From Psoroptes ovis (lineage: Eukaryota > Arthropoda > Arachnida > Sarcoptiformes > Psoroptidae), in NCBI GenBank assembly GCA_002943765.1, contig PQWQ01000025.1, positions 372,001 through 436,000 of the forward strand: a stretch of 64,000 nt of DNA, in the 5' to 3' direction. The translations under genes were made by a program, and so were the position numbers. Below, one piece after another: positions 1-11,160 of this stretch. Position 1 is the stretch's first letter. Each line of letters starts with the position of its first letter. The notes beneath the pieces were generated by a model that was not told the DNA's origin, searched no databases, and was given only the letters and a program-made list of their open reading frames with translations.

Positions 1-1
1 A

Positions 2-2352
2 TCTTCGACCTTGCTGAGCACCAGCAGCAGCAGCGATGAAGAATGGAGCATGAAACATCTGTCGCAGCAGCAATCCGAGCAGAATCAAATCAAACAAGCG
101 CAAGCCATATTGGAAAAATGCTTGGGCGGAGATGCTGACATCTTGCGGAATGAATTTTTCCTACAACTCATTCGGCAAACTACTGATCACCCGCTGCCAA
201 ATTCACGGGTAAACATTAAACACTGGCAGCTCCTGACCCTTGCCTGCTCCCTCACACAACCATCCGATCGACGAATATTGGCCTATCTACACGCCCACCT
301 GCGCCGGTGTACGTTGGATCAAATAACACGTGAAGGACAATATGCCCAATTTGCGTTGAAAAATTTACAAGGAACATTGGAAACACGTGGCCGCCGACTT
401 GCACCATCAAGACCTGAAATTGCCGCAACGATTCAATGTCGTCGTGTTTATGCTCGTGTCCATTTTTTGGATGGCCATTTTCAAGCGGTAGAATTTGACG
501 CATGCGCAGTCATCGCTGAAGTGTTGGAACAAATCCAGCTTAAAATTGGTATTCGTCCGAATGCACCCGGTTACGCACTGTATCAAGTACTGTGTGGTCA
601 AAATGGTGGCGCTGAACAAGCCCTACAACCTGAAGACAAAGTCGGTGATGCCATTGCATTCTGGGAACGTTGGCATGATGAACATTATCAACAGCCTCAG
701 CCCCCCCAGCAACCAGCGGTCAATGGAAACGGCCCTATGGTCAATAATGGCCGTAATCCAGATGGCGCCACTATTCAGGACCCTATTCATTATTTCATTT
801 TTAAGGTTTGTTGTTTGATTACGTAATTTTTGAACTGAATTTTTGAATTTAAATTTCGATTCCCCCCCCCCCGCGAGCAGAAACACCTACAAATCGATAA
901 TTACATTGACCTAACGGACCCTGTGGAACGTGAGCTGTTATATCATCAAACCTTACACAATGTACGTAATGACCGTTTCCCGTTGACCGAACAAGAAGCC
1001 ATACTATTGGTCGCTATTAGGGCCCAATTGGAATTTGGTGATTCAAGCATAAGTCAAAATAGTCTGCTAATGGTTAATGGTACCAACAACCCTTCGATTG
1101 AAAACAGTTTAGATGACGGGACCTATAGTCAGCTGATTAATAAAACCTTGCCACAGCGATTATCATGTCGTATATCGATCGCAGATGTACGAACCCAGCA
1201 TCAAATTCAAAGCGGTATGGATGCGCAGCAGGCGAAACAAGCATTTTTCAACCTAATTCAATCATGGCCCCTCCATCGTGCCACCGTATTCGAAATATTA
1301 CAAACATACACCAGTTCATGGCCTAAAACCTTATGGTTAGCCATCGATCAAAGTGGTATGCATCTATTACAACCTCGTACTAGGGTATGTTGTATTGCTT
1401 TTTTGTATTTGGGTTGTCCGAAAAGTTTTGGCTGATTAATTAAAGAGAGAGATCATGAAAATCGGACAGAATTTTCCGGACAACCTAATATTTTCGTTTT
1501 TGGTTCTAACTAATAGATTTTTCTTTTGCGAATCAGAATGTCCTTTGTAGCTGTGAATATCGTAATCTAGTCGATTATACGGCCACATCGAATTCGTTGA
1601 TGATCATTGCTAACGTAATGATTTCATCGATGACCAAAGCAGTGAAATATATGTTCATCACTCATCAGGTATGCTATGGTTGAATTTGTTTAAATGAATT
1701 AGGTGGTTATCCGAAAAGTTCTGTCCGCTTAATTAATAGAGTTGTTCATTGAAATCCGCCAGAACTTTTCGGACAACCGAATACATTTGATTGAGCATAT
1801 TTTCACTTATTTCATTCTGTTTAGGCCTTGCAAATATCACAGCTATTACGAGATTATACATCAGCTGTCACGAATAATTCGACCCGATTAATGAATGGTG
1901 ATAAGAACCAAAATCAATCAAATCCGAACGGATCACTAACACCATCGACACCAGCATCTACATCATCATCATCGACCACTACCACCAATAATCAATCATC
2001 CACTACCACTACAACAAATCAATCATCCACTACTACTAACGGTGGTAGTAGCATTGGTCGCCGAAAATCGGTTGAATTTGATTTAGCACTGCGTAACATG
2101 TCTGTTGCAGATAAAAATAATCCAAAAAATATTGCATTCAATTCATCGTTGATGAATCCGATACCACAGCCACGGCGATCTTTGATTGCTCAGCAACAGC
2201 AGCAGCAACAAAATCTTGATGCACAAATCTACATGCAACAACAGCAACAGCTGTATCAAAATCAGAAACAAATACAATATCAAATGTTGCAGCAACAACA
2301 GCAGCAGCAACAGTTGCAGCAACAACGAAGACCATCAAGACCTTTAAAATGA
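2..2352 (+). CDS. MyTH4-FERM protein, 3' part; myosin XV-like tail (partial at window start)
   Basis: The exons I read are 2-805, 881-1384, 1537-1668 and 1825-2352. All junctions are GT..AG and phase 0, and the frame is open to the window edge, so the 5' end is missing. A MyTH4 domain comes first (ILRNEFFLQLIRQTTDHP, then LACSLTQPSDRRILAYLHAHL), followed by a FERM domain (HLQIDNYIDLTDPVERELLY for the F2 lobe; YTSSWPKTLWLAIDQSGMHL for the F3/PH-like lobe). The last exon finishes the FERM helix (ALQISQLLRDYTSAV) and adds about 150 residues rich in Thr/Ser/Asn and poly-Gln. MyTH4-FERM tails bind microtubules and cargo in unconventional myosins (VII, X, XV) and in PLEKHH proteins. The TLWLAIDQSG stretch looks most like myosin XV, but without the motor head this is a judgement. 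Introns 2 and 3 each carry a MITE. Confidence 0.8.
1411..1487 (-). repeat. MITE copy 1 (GGTTGTCC family)
   Basis: This copy makes up half of the 152-bp intron 1385-1536 of the myosin-like gene. The left arm GGTTGTCCGAAAAGTT is intact and the right arm has TTCC for TTTC. For this family I mark a copy '+' when the GGCCGATTTTCATGA half lies on the left and '-' when it lies on the right. Confidence 0.85.
1700..1780 (-). repeat. MITE copy 2 (GGT-insertion subtype)
   Basis: It lies in intron 1669-1824 of the myosin-like gene. The left arm reads AGGTGGTTATCCGAAAAG, with the extra GGT that marks a subtype. The right arm is AACTTTTCGGACAACCGAA. Confidence 0.8.
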
Positions 2353-2445
2353 ATTTTTTTTTTTTTTTTGTTAAAAACACAGCACCATCTTACGGCAAAA
2401 GTGCCAAACATACAACCAAGCTTTAATTTGTACAAATTTTTCAAA

Positions 2446-2528
2446 TTAGGCTGTCCGAAAAGTTTATTCGCTTAATCGAATAGAGAGTTGCTCATGAAAT
2501 TCGGCCAAAACTTTTCGGACAACCTAAT
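2446..2528 (-). repeat. MITE copy 3
   Basis: It lies between the myosin-like gene and the SDYEHIF orphan gene. The arms are TTAGGCTGTCCGAAAAGTT and AACTTTTCGGACAACCTAA, with one mismatch. Confidence 0.85.
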
Positions 2529-2718
2529 ATTTTAATTTTTTTTCATAGGGTTTTTTATTTAATTAATTATTTTGATTTGATTAATTTTTATAATTTCTTG
2601 TGTATTTATTTATATTTAAATCACGATATTTGTGAATGTTTACGAATCATTTTTTCGAGTGAATTTGATTGATTCGATTTGTTTTGATTCGATTCGATTT
2701 GACAAATTGATTCGATAA

Positions 2719-3315
2719 ATGGCAGCCAAAAACATTAAAAGTGATCAACCAACGATAATGATAGCACCTTCGGATTATGAACATATATTCAAAGGTGGCG
2801 CCACCACCACAACAACAGCTGATCAATCTGTAACAACTACGACTACACCGACAAAAATCAAAAAAATTGAATCCGATCAACCGACGATTATGATAGCGCC
2901 ATCTGATTACGAACATATATTCAAAGGTGGTACAACTGACCAATCAGCGAACGCCATGGTACCAAAGAAAAATACGGCCCACACGGCCGACAAACTACCG
3001 ATCGGCCGCATCACCTCCGAAACGCCGACCATGTTGATTGCGCCATCCGATTTTCAACACATTTATTGTGATCCGATGCTGTCAACGACCAGGAAAGATA
3101 ATGAAATACCACGGCCACCACCAGCGCCACCTATGAACAATCGACAAAATCACCCGAATCGAACATCATCGATGCGTACGATTCAAAATCGATCACCACC
3201 AGCAGCGACACCTACCGGTCAACATCAAGAAGTACTACCAAAATCAATTTTGAGACTGATTAATGCTTTCATTTCGAAACAAAAGCCAACATATACCATT
3301 AATCAACGTCGTTGA
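2719..3315 (+). CDS. Orphan protein with three copies of a PTxxIAPSDYEHIF motif
   Basis: Single-exon frame of 198 codons starting at the first ATG. I do not recognise a family. The same short block appears three times: SDQPTIMIAPSDYEHIFKGG near residues 8-27 and again near 54-73, then a diverged form PTMLIAPSDFQHIY near 105-118. The first two are separated by Thr-rich linkers. The C-terminal half is Pro- and Asn-rich (PRPPPAPPM) and ends in a basic stretch. There is no signal peptide or membrane segment. Spacing the motif on disordered linkers suggests a multivalent short linear binding motif (inference). It lies 366 bp downstream of the myosin-like gene on the same strand and might be an unrecognised 3' extension of it, but the upstream stop codon argues for a separate gene. 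Confidence 0.6.
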   Translation: MAAKNIKSDQPTIMIAPSDYEHIFKGGATTTTTADQSVTTTTTPTKIKKIESDQPTIMIAPSDYEHIFKGGTTDQSANAMVPKKNTAHTADKLPIGRITSETPTMLIAPSDFQHIYCDPMLSTTRKDNEIPRPPPAPPMNNRQNHPNRTSSMRTIQNRSPPAATPTGQHQEVLPKSILRLINAFISKQKPTYTINQRR

Positions 3316-3363
3316 GTCGGTTAATTTGTTCAGTCATTGAATTTATGAATGATTCATTTATTT

Positions 3364-4476
3364 TCACAAATATTTCTTCAACAATTTCATCGTTGATTCA
3401 TAAATCGAATCATTTTCCATGTGTAATTTGGAATTTTTCCGGAAAAATTCTCGATCTTCTCGGCAATTATGATATAGGACATCTGAGCGACACCTATCGA
3501 GCATCGAACAACCAATAATTGTTTGTGCACCTTGTCGTGATGACCGCATTATCATTGCAAGCAATGGTGTAAATAAACCAATGAAAAACATGGTCCGCGT
3601 TGGTGTGTAGCGGTGTAAACGTGTCCAACAAAATCCAGGACTTGCGAAACAAATTTGAACACGTTTGATTTGGTCACTTTTCAAGGCCAATGACCTCATA
3701 AATTGAAGATTCAAATATTTGGTTGATGCATACATTCGGCGGCCATCTATCGATTTCAACATCGGCAGCTGTTCGACGATCTCAGCTTGATCAGATGGCA
3801 ATTCGAATGCCGACCCCGTTTTGGTCAGTGTCGATGTAACGTTTATGACCCGTGGCGCCATTCTAGGGTCATCACTGGTCGATTGATTCAACTTTGGCAA
3901 CAATAAACAGCTGAGCAGTGATGGTGCTAAATGATTTACCTGAGTGTTTACTTCGAACTTATCAGTTGTAAGCTCGACTGGTGCACCAAATACGGCTGCA
4001 TTATTGATTAATACATGTAAATTTGGTTCATTTTCGACGATATCGGCAGCAAAATCGATGACCGATTTCATCGAACACAAATCCAAGTGTTTGAAGGTTA
4101 ATTCTCCCAATGATTTCGGGTGTTTACGACAAAATTCTTTCATAATTCGCCGTGATTCCGATTCATTACGATTGGCCATAATTATTCGAGCTCCGTTGGC
4201 ATACAATTCTTCGGCCACTGCTCGGCCAATGCCTGAAGTACAGCCTGTTACGATTATGGTCGAACCTTTCACCAATAAACTGCTACCACCAATTTTACGT
4301 AACATTTGCCGATAATCGCCCCAGCTAAAGTAAACATTGTAAATACGGACACCTGAATCATTGAATATCGAAACCATCGATTATTGGTGATTTCGAAAAT
4401 TTTCCGCCAGAATTCACTTACCAACGATGACGGCTGTCATCGTGATGACACCTGTGGTTATGATTGACAGAATCAT
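3364..4476 (-). CDS. Short-chain dehydrogenase/reductase, retinol dehydrogenase-like
   Basis: Two exons, 4476-4422 and 4352-3364, joined across a 69-bp GT..AG intron in phase 1, give 347 residues. The short first exon encodes a hydrophobic N-terminus (MILSIITTGVITMTAVIVG), a likely membrane anchor; starting at the in-frame ATG at 4377 would lose it and put intron sequence into the protein. The Rossmann NAD(P) motif TGCTSGIG is at 54-61, NNAA at 135-138, the catalytic Ser in NVTST near 192, and YASTK (Y226, K230). Length and anchor match microsomal RDH11-14-type SDRs that reduce retinal or other lipid carbonyls with NADPH. The substrate cannot be told from sequence. It is divergent with SIL1; the two start codons are 262 bp apart. 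Confidence 0.88.
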
Positions 4477-4620
4477 TTTACAAGAAAAATTTTCAGTTAA
4501 TTCATGAATCAGATGATCAAAGGTTTAGAATTTCAAATATTTTCAAAGAATTTCAAATAATCATCACCAATCAGCTGATTAAGCCAAGAATTTTTTTTGA
4601 AAAAAAATTCGAAAACTACA

Positions 4621-4641
4621 AAGTGCCGCCATCTGGTGGCG
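4621..4641 (-). promoter_or_regulatory. CTCF-like motif between SDR and SIL1 genes
   Basis: The minus strand reads CCACCAGATGGCGGCACTT, matching the established CTCF core CCACNAGRKGGC. It sits about 100 bp upstream of the SIL1 start and between two divergent genes. Two other sites in the window share AGTGNNGCCATCT. Binding is inference. Confidence 0.45.
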
Positions 4642-4737
4642 AAAAATGTCAACTTTTGTCAAATTTTATCAATTTTATTATTTAGACGATCATTTGCAAT
4701 ATTTACAAAATCTCGTGACATTTTAAGTAAACAAACG

Positions 4738-6069
4738 ATGAAACTTATCAGATTATCACCGATAGTGTTGGTATTATCAGCTGTTTGTTGGCTACCACCG
4801 ATCCAAGCGGACAAACATGATGATTCCCGTCAATCATTGATCAAAATCGAAGTCGAAAACCACGGTGGTGATGATGCAATCAGTCAAAATGATCAGAAAT
4901 CACAGCAATCAGCTGATCCTAAGCCACCGAATCCACAATTATTCAAAGCAACCGACGAATGGAAACGTATCGAACCGAATGACATACTGCCCAAAGGGTT
5001 ACATGTCCGTGTAAATCTTGAAACCGGAGCGAAAGAAGCTAAATTACTTGGTGAAGATCGTTTAGCTGTGGATGATTTTGATATAAATTCAAGGCGTACA
5101 ACGAGCTATCAGATTGTATCGAATTTGAATGATCCAAATGGTCCAAACAGTCCAAAAGCCCGGGAAATATCAGCTGATCACGATCGATTCCTTCGAGATT
5201 TGAACAAACTGACTAAGAACCAAAAATTTTCAAACAATATGACCACCAAATCAATGAATATGACCAGTAAATCCATGGTCAACTATGAAAATAATGAAAA
5301 ATTGCTGAAAACATTGCTGAATCGGTATGAAATGACCCAAAATTCGGATGAAAAACTATCGATACTATTGGAACTGGAAGATTTACTCCATGAAATCGAT
5401 TGTGGAGAAATATTTACGAAATTAAATGGTTTTAGCCTGCTTTTGGCTGACCTTAAATCAATCAAAGATTTTGATCAGCTGAGAATCGAAATACTGGCCG
5501 TATTTGCTTCGACAATACAAAGTAATCAATATGTCAAACAACAGCTGGCGAAGCAGCAATTTTTGGCCGAGATTCTCGATGTATTCAATGAGAATTTGGA
5601 TTCCGATTCATCCAATTTAAACATTGATTTGTTACGGAAATTTTTCCTAGTACTTTCAACGTATTTACGCAATAATTCTCGCTCGGAATTGCAGCAATTT
5701 TATCATCGATTCAGCGGGAAACAGTTGTTGAATCAATTATTTCATCTTGACCAGCGGTTAGCGGTAAAAATTGCTGCATTCGTATCCGATTTAATCGATG
5801 AAAGTAATTCATCAACTATCGATATTATCGATACGGAAATTTGTGATGACATCTATCAGCTGATGATCAGCGGCGAAATCACGGAAAAAATGGATTTCAT
5901 TCTCCTGCTCGAATCAGTCATGAATTTAAAGGTTAAATGTGGCTATAACCCTCAATTATTTGCTGAAGATATACTTAGAGACTCCGTAAACAAATCTCAA
6001 TTCAAAGATAATGAATATATTCAAGAATTAATCGCTCAATTATCCGGTATAAACCATGATGAATTATGA
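4738..6069 (+). CDS. SIL1: SIL1, nucleotide exchange factor for the ER Hsp70 BiP
   Basis: 443 codons from the ATG at 4738. An upstream in-frame extension to 4597 exists, but only this ATG puts the signal peptide (MKLIRLSPIVLVLSAVCWLP) at the N-terminus. The family hallmark is W..I.P.DILPKGLHVRVNLETGAKEAKLL near residues 79-105, followed by an all-helical region consistent with the armadillo-like fold that grips the BiP nucleotide-binding domain and releases ADP. The protein ends in HDEL, an ER-retrieval signal, so it is lumenal. Length is close to vertebrate SIL1 (about 460). The frame has no intron. A CTCF-like site lies just upstream. Confidence 0.92.
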   Translation: MKLIRLSPIVLVLSAVCWLPPIQADKHDDSRQSLIKIEVENHGGDDAISQNDQKSQQSADPKPPNPQLFKATDEWKRIEPNDILPKGLHVRVNLETGAKEAKLLGEDRLAVDDFDINSRRTTSYQIVSNLNDPNGPNSPKAREISADHDRFLRDLNKLTKNQKFSNNMTTKSMNMTSKSMVNYENNEKLLKTLLNRYEMTQNSDEKLSILLELEDLLHEIDCGEIFTKLNGFSLLLADLKSIKDFDQLRIEILAVFASTIQSNQYVKQQLAKQQFLAEILDVFNENLDSDSSNLNIDLLRKFFLVLSTYLRNNSRSELQQFYHRFSGKQLLNQLFHLDQRLAVKIAAFVSDLIDESNSSTIDIIDTEICDDIYQLMISGEITEKMDFILLLESVMNLKVKCGYNPQLFAEDILRDSVNKSQFKDNEYIQELIAQLSGINHDEL

Positions 6070-7570
6070 CCTCGGCCGAAGATTGCGGCCTATGACCTCA
6101 ACAAATTGTGTCTGCAAACAAGGCTGCTCAGAGCCAAAAGTGTTGACGAATATGGCGTGAAAAGGGTGTCATTTAAAGGATTACAACCTTGTGAATTATT
6201 ATTGTTCATTAATTGTCAAATGTGTAAATAAAATATTGAAGGTGGCCAAAAGGCAGCAAAAGGTGGCAATTAGCTGCAGCAAATGAGCAATTTCGATGTA
6301 ATTAATTGCATTCACTTGCAATTAGTCAATTTCAGTGCAATCTATGTGCAATATTTTCAATTTTGATTTTTCGAAGAAAATTGAAAAAAAATTAAAATTT
6401 TTCAAATTTCTTAAAGTTCAAATTTTTCAAATTTCGCGCCAAAAATCACTAAAATAAACAAAAACAGCGCCACCGTCGCAGTGCTTATTTAGCACACCGA
6501 TCGTTCGAATGAAAGGTTTTCAGAGGCTGTAAGCAGAGCTCAATGCCTTTGTGTTGGTCCCTTTTCGAAAAATTTTCCCGTATTTCTCTCAACGACGATA
6601 CTGATTATACTGCCACCAACACACACGCCAAAGGCTATTGCCCAACAACAGCCTATGCGTAAGGCCACTCGACAAATCGAAATCCTTGAAATACATTGGA
6701 AAATTTTTTACAAGGAAAAAAGTACATGAGCACATATAAACATAGCAGGTTGTCCGAAAAGTTTTGGCCGATTTTCATTGAGCAACTCTATATGATTAAG
6801 CCGAATGAACTTTTCGGACAACCTAATAAATAGTAAAGACTATAGCCTTGTATAGCAGCAGGCAACAACAACAACAGCAGCAGCAGCAGCAGTAGCTTTC
6901 ATAAGAAAACTGAAAAAAAAAATGTATAGCCTTTGAGTTTTTTTGAGGCTCTATAAACAGCAAACAAAACAAAACAACAGCCACAGTGACGACGACATTT
7001 TATCGATTTCGAATGTGTTTCGATTTTCGTTGTGAATGTTTTTATGAGTGAGCTCGATGATATGCGGTGATATACTGTAGTTATTTCGAACTAAATTCCT
7101 TGATTTCTTAGATTATTTCGGCCAATCGATGTGTATAGCCTGGTGGTGGTCGTGAAGCTAAGGTAGTATCCCTTATCGAATGTGTATAGCCCTCAGCTTA
7201 CAATTGTCCGAGCATTGCTGGAACAGCAAAAAAACCAGCACCAAAAAAAGTGTAAACACTGCACTCAAAAAAATTCGAAAACTCAAATTGAGCTCAAACA
7301 ACAACAAAAAAACATTCGAAATTTGAACATCTTTAAAATTCGAAATTCGAATCATTTGTGTGTGTTCATTGTGATAACTGATCAATTGCAATTAAAACGA
7401 ATCATCTTGACCCTTTGACCATCATAATCAACGATAATCTTCAACAATTGACTTTGTTCGATTTCAATCGAAGCATCTTCGAATCGAACGTTTTCGAATT
7501 CACGTCTTCAAAGGTTACCACCTTTGATCACCAATAATCACCTTTGATTATTGATCTTTGGTCATCGACC
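6070..7570. other. Intergenic/5' region before the zinc-finger gene
   Basis: Holds the SIL1 3' end (AATAAA near 6228), one MITE (6748-6826), a CAG/CAA run near 6867-6892, and four TATAGCC words at about 6841, 6926, 7133 and 7184 that echo the satellite at 18.7-25.8 kb. No convincing coding frame. The last few hundred bases are probably the zinc-finger gene's 5' UTR. Confidence 0.5.
6748..6826 (+). repeat. MITE copy 4
   Basis: Intergenic between SIL1 and the zinc-finger gene. The arms are CAGGTTGTCCGAAAAGTT and AACTTTTCGGACAACCTAATA. Confidence 0.85.
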
Positions 7571-10500
7571 ATGGCTGATGATAATACAAAGGTTGATGCT
7601 TCGAATGCATCAAACGCATCACCAGCGCCACCACCCACATCACCACGATCATCATCTACGTCATCGACACCTGCAGGATCAACAATGTCAAAATTGAAAA
7701 AATCATCATTAATCGATATCATTACGATATTACTTCAGCTTAATTTGAAATTATTCAGAAATCTTTATTGTTACAAGTATTTATTTAATCAATTTAAAGC
7801 TGAAATTAATAGTTATCAGCTGATTGTTGATTCTAATGACGATCGTAATGATAATAACCATGATAACATCGATAATGGTGATCAGCTTGATGATAATCGT
7901 CCATCACCGAATGGTACCAGTACCAGCGATGCCAAAGAGACCATGTGTAATCGAATATGTGAAAAATTTCAACAAATTTGTCAGCAATTATCAACGATCA
8001 ATGATAACACGGAGAATACCAAGGGTAATAACGCTGAAAATCATTTTGAAAATTATGAAAGTTCCATGTATTCAATACTGGGTATGTCTTAATTGTGAAT
8101 AATTGATTTGATTAATTAATTTCCATTTAATTACACATAGCAATTGTCGATGATTTCAATGGTGACTCAAAAATCGAAAGCAGCATTTTACACGATGCAT
8201 TACTGATTGACACTGATGAAATAGCCGCAATTCAGCGGCGTATCGATTCATTTTTAACCAAATTATCATCTTCGTATGATCTTAATAATTATAATTATGA
8301 GAAATTTCAACAAAGACTTATGAAACAATTACAGAGTAAATTACTCGGTGATGATCACGTCAATGACCGTAAACAAGACGACAGTGGCGCCGCATCGGTA
8401 TCGAATCTTCAAGTCGAATATTTTGAACAAGATACTGGAGGTAATGGCCTTGATGATAATGAGAATACAGGTGGTCCAATGATGGCTGACCACCAGCAAC
8501 ATCAACAACGATATTTATGTAAATTTTGCCGCAAAATATTCCCACAAATCACACAGCTGATCGGTCATCAACGCAGTAAACATCAATCGCGATTTGTTTG
8601 TTTTCGTTGTAATCATGTGTTTCGTAATGAATATGTTATGCGTATACATTTGCGTAAAGATACGTGTTTGAAGCTCAATGATAATGGTATCGATGGTAAT
8701 GATATTGATAATCGCGATGGTATCGAAGATGGTGGTAATGATTCGAAACTATCGGTAATGATACCATCGATTACCGATGATCAACAACAGCAGGAGCAAC
8801 CAGTGGCCGATGATGATGGAAATTTTTGTTGCCGATTCCCTGGTTGCACCAAAAAGTTCAAGCGGTCAACATATCTACGAAATCATATGGTCACACATCG
8901 AATTGATCGTAATTTTATTTGTCCAATGCCCAATTGTTTCAAACGCTACAAAGCACATTCACATCTTATGAGTCATATCACACAAAGTCATCGAATGAAT
9001 TCGGTTGAATTTCATTTAATGCAACAACAACAACAACTAAAAACAGCTGATTCATCCAACAATGAACAACAACAGCAGCAATCGATGGACATCGATGAGA
9101 ACAACGATACCGATAATATCGATGATATCAAATATGATGAATATTGTCCTGAACAATCATATCAATCAGCTGATAGCGATGATCGAACGTTGCAAAATGA
9201 CTCGTTGAATGAAGATGCATCGACGATGGTCACCAATGATGATGATAACGGTCCCAGCGATGCTTTACCACCATCAACAGCGGCTGCTGCCCCAGCTGAA
9301 GGCTTCAAATGTTCCGTATGTTCGACAACTTTCCAGAAAAAATCTTCGCTATCGAATCATATCAAATCACATTATCGTATCCATACATGTCCAATGTATA
9401 AATGTCATTTTCGTTCACAATCATATGAATCACTACTGCGACATATATCGATTCGACATAAACAAATGGTCAGTAATGTTGTCGATGGTGGTGGCGCTAA
9501 AAGCAATGGAAATAGTCAAAGGAATAATAATGCTGATAATAATAAAGATTATCAATCAATAATACCGACCAGGCAGCAGGAGGTGATTGATATAATCAAA
9601 TCGAACAATCAAACAATATTCAAATGTAAATTGTGTTCGAAACAATTCACTAAACGGTCACCGATTATGAATCATTTGCGATCCCATTCACATCAATTAC
9701 AGCTACTACAATGTAATGATTGTGCATTCGCAACGTATTCACAAACATTTATGGATCAACATTTGACCAGCCATCATTCAAATGGTGGCGATTCGAATGA
9801 TGCTGGTGGTCCCAATGGTGATGGCCAGCAATCATTGACCACCACCACCACCGCCGCCACAACAACGATAAAACTATTCAATTGCCATCATCCTGGCTGT
9901 GCATATCAAACGGAAAAACGTTCATGGTATCGGGCACATTTGCTTCGGCATACTGAGCTACGTATCCATAGATGTTGTTGGTCAAATTGTGGTAAAGCAT
10001 TCAAAGCTAAAACAACGTTGAATCAACATTTAAGGCGACATCGGCTGCAATATTTTCAACAGCAACTTCAGCAAAATCAATCAGCTGATCAAAATGAATC
10101 ATTGGATCCAGATGATCAACATCAGTCCTTGGAGCCCGAGATCACCAATGATGATGGCGATGAAAATGAAGATACAAACAATCAACAAGAACAAGCGGAC
10201 GAATTAATCGATGATGATCAAAAAGATTCGAAAATCGAAGACTCGGGAAAACTATCGATACTTGAACAACGATTACGATTACGAAATCGTCAAAATAAAT
10301 CATCAACAACAATATATGAATGTAATCGGGAAAATTGCCGTAATCGACAATTTGATTCAATGAAATTGTTACAAAAACATTTGAAATCGGTTCATAATAA
10401 TTCGAATAATCAAGATGATGAAGAACTTGAAACAATTCAACCACCATCGTATCAACGAGAATACAATTGTATTGGTTGGAATAATTGCCAGCAGACATTC

Positions 10501-10809
10501 CGTACCAAACGTAAGCTGCTGGCACATTATTTGGAACATCGCAAAAAACAATGTTTATCGCTGACCAATACCAATACGAATGAATCCAAATCAACCCGAA
10601 TACTCAGGTGTATTTGGAAAAATTGTAAATATCAAACAACAATTGTTGAACAGCTAAAATCGCATATGAATCTACATCGAAAACAGACAAAATTGTCCAA
10701 ATTCAACTCGATCAAATCAGCAAATGCAATCAACACAACGATGACCGAGCACAAATTTGTTGCAATGCCATTCGTAGCAAGTATTACGTCGACACCATGG
10801 ATCGGTTAA
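7571..10809 (+). CDS. C2H2 zinc-finger protein, about 13 fingers
   Basis: Two exons, 7571-8081 and 8141-10809, with a 59-bp intron in phase 1, give 1059 residues. The start ATG sits in ACCATGG, a strong context. Residues 1-290 are low-complexity and acidic. From about residue 295 I count 13 C2H2 units, for example YLCKFC..H..KH, FCCRFPGC..H..TH, FKCSVC..H..SH, HRCCWSNC..H..RH and LRCIWKNC..H..LH. They come in small groups separated by poly-Q, Asp/Asn and Thr linkers rather than as one TGEKP-linked array. Several have the CxxxxC spacing seen in GLI/TFIIIA-type fingers. It is likely a nuclear DNA- or RNA-binding protein. Orthology is not evident. Confidence 0.85.
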
Positions 10810-11160
10810 TTATGAAGATCAAATTTTTATTTATTTTGAAAATTATCATTTTATCAAATATGCTTCAATATTATGACTTTACCCAAAAAAAAAAAAAAAA
10901 TGAAAAAAAAATATCTTCGGTATTCATTTTGCTGATGGTGGTATGGTGTTGTTTATACGATAATAGTATTAGTAATGCATTAATAATGATAAGCTAACAC
11001 AAACAGGGACAAAGAAATCAAGAAGATTTGAGACAAAAAGCCATGTGAAGAAATACACCAATCGTAGCAGAGATTTAGTTCGTTCAAAGTATTCGAAAAT
11101 TTAATGATGAGTTTTTACGTTGAACCAAGGTATGACCATTGGATCTTACGTTTAGCGATT
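10810..11160. other. Convergent intergenic spacer
   Basis: The zinc-finger gene (plus) and otubain (minus) end toward each other here. The spacer is A/T-rich with a poly-A run near 10885. I see no gene in it. Confidence 0.5.

Noticed and set aside
4597..4737. Longer SIL1 N-terminus
   Set aside because: It would bury the signal peptide 47 residues inside the protein. The ATG at 4738 places it at the N-terminus.
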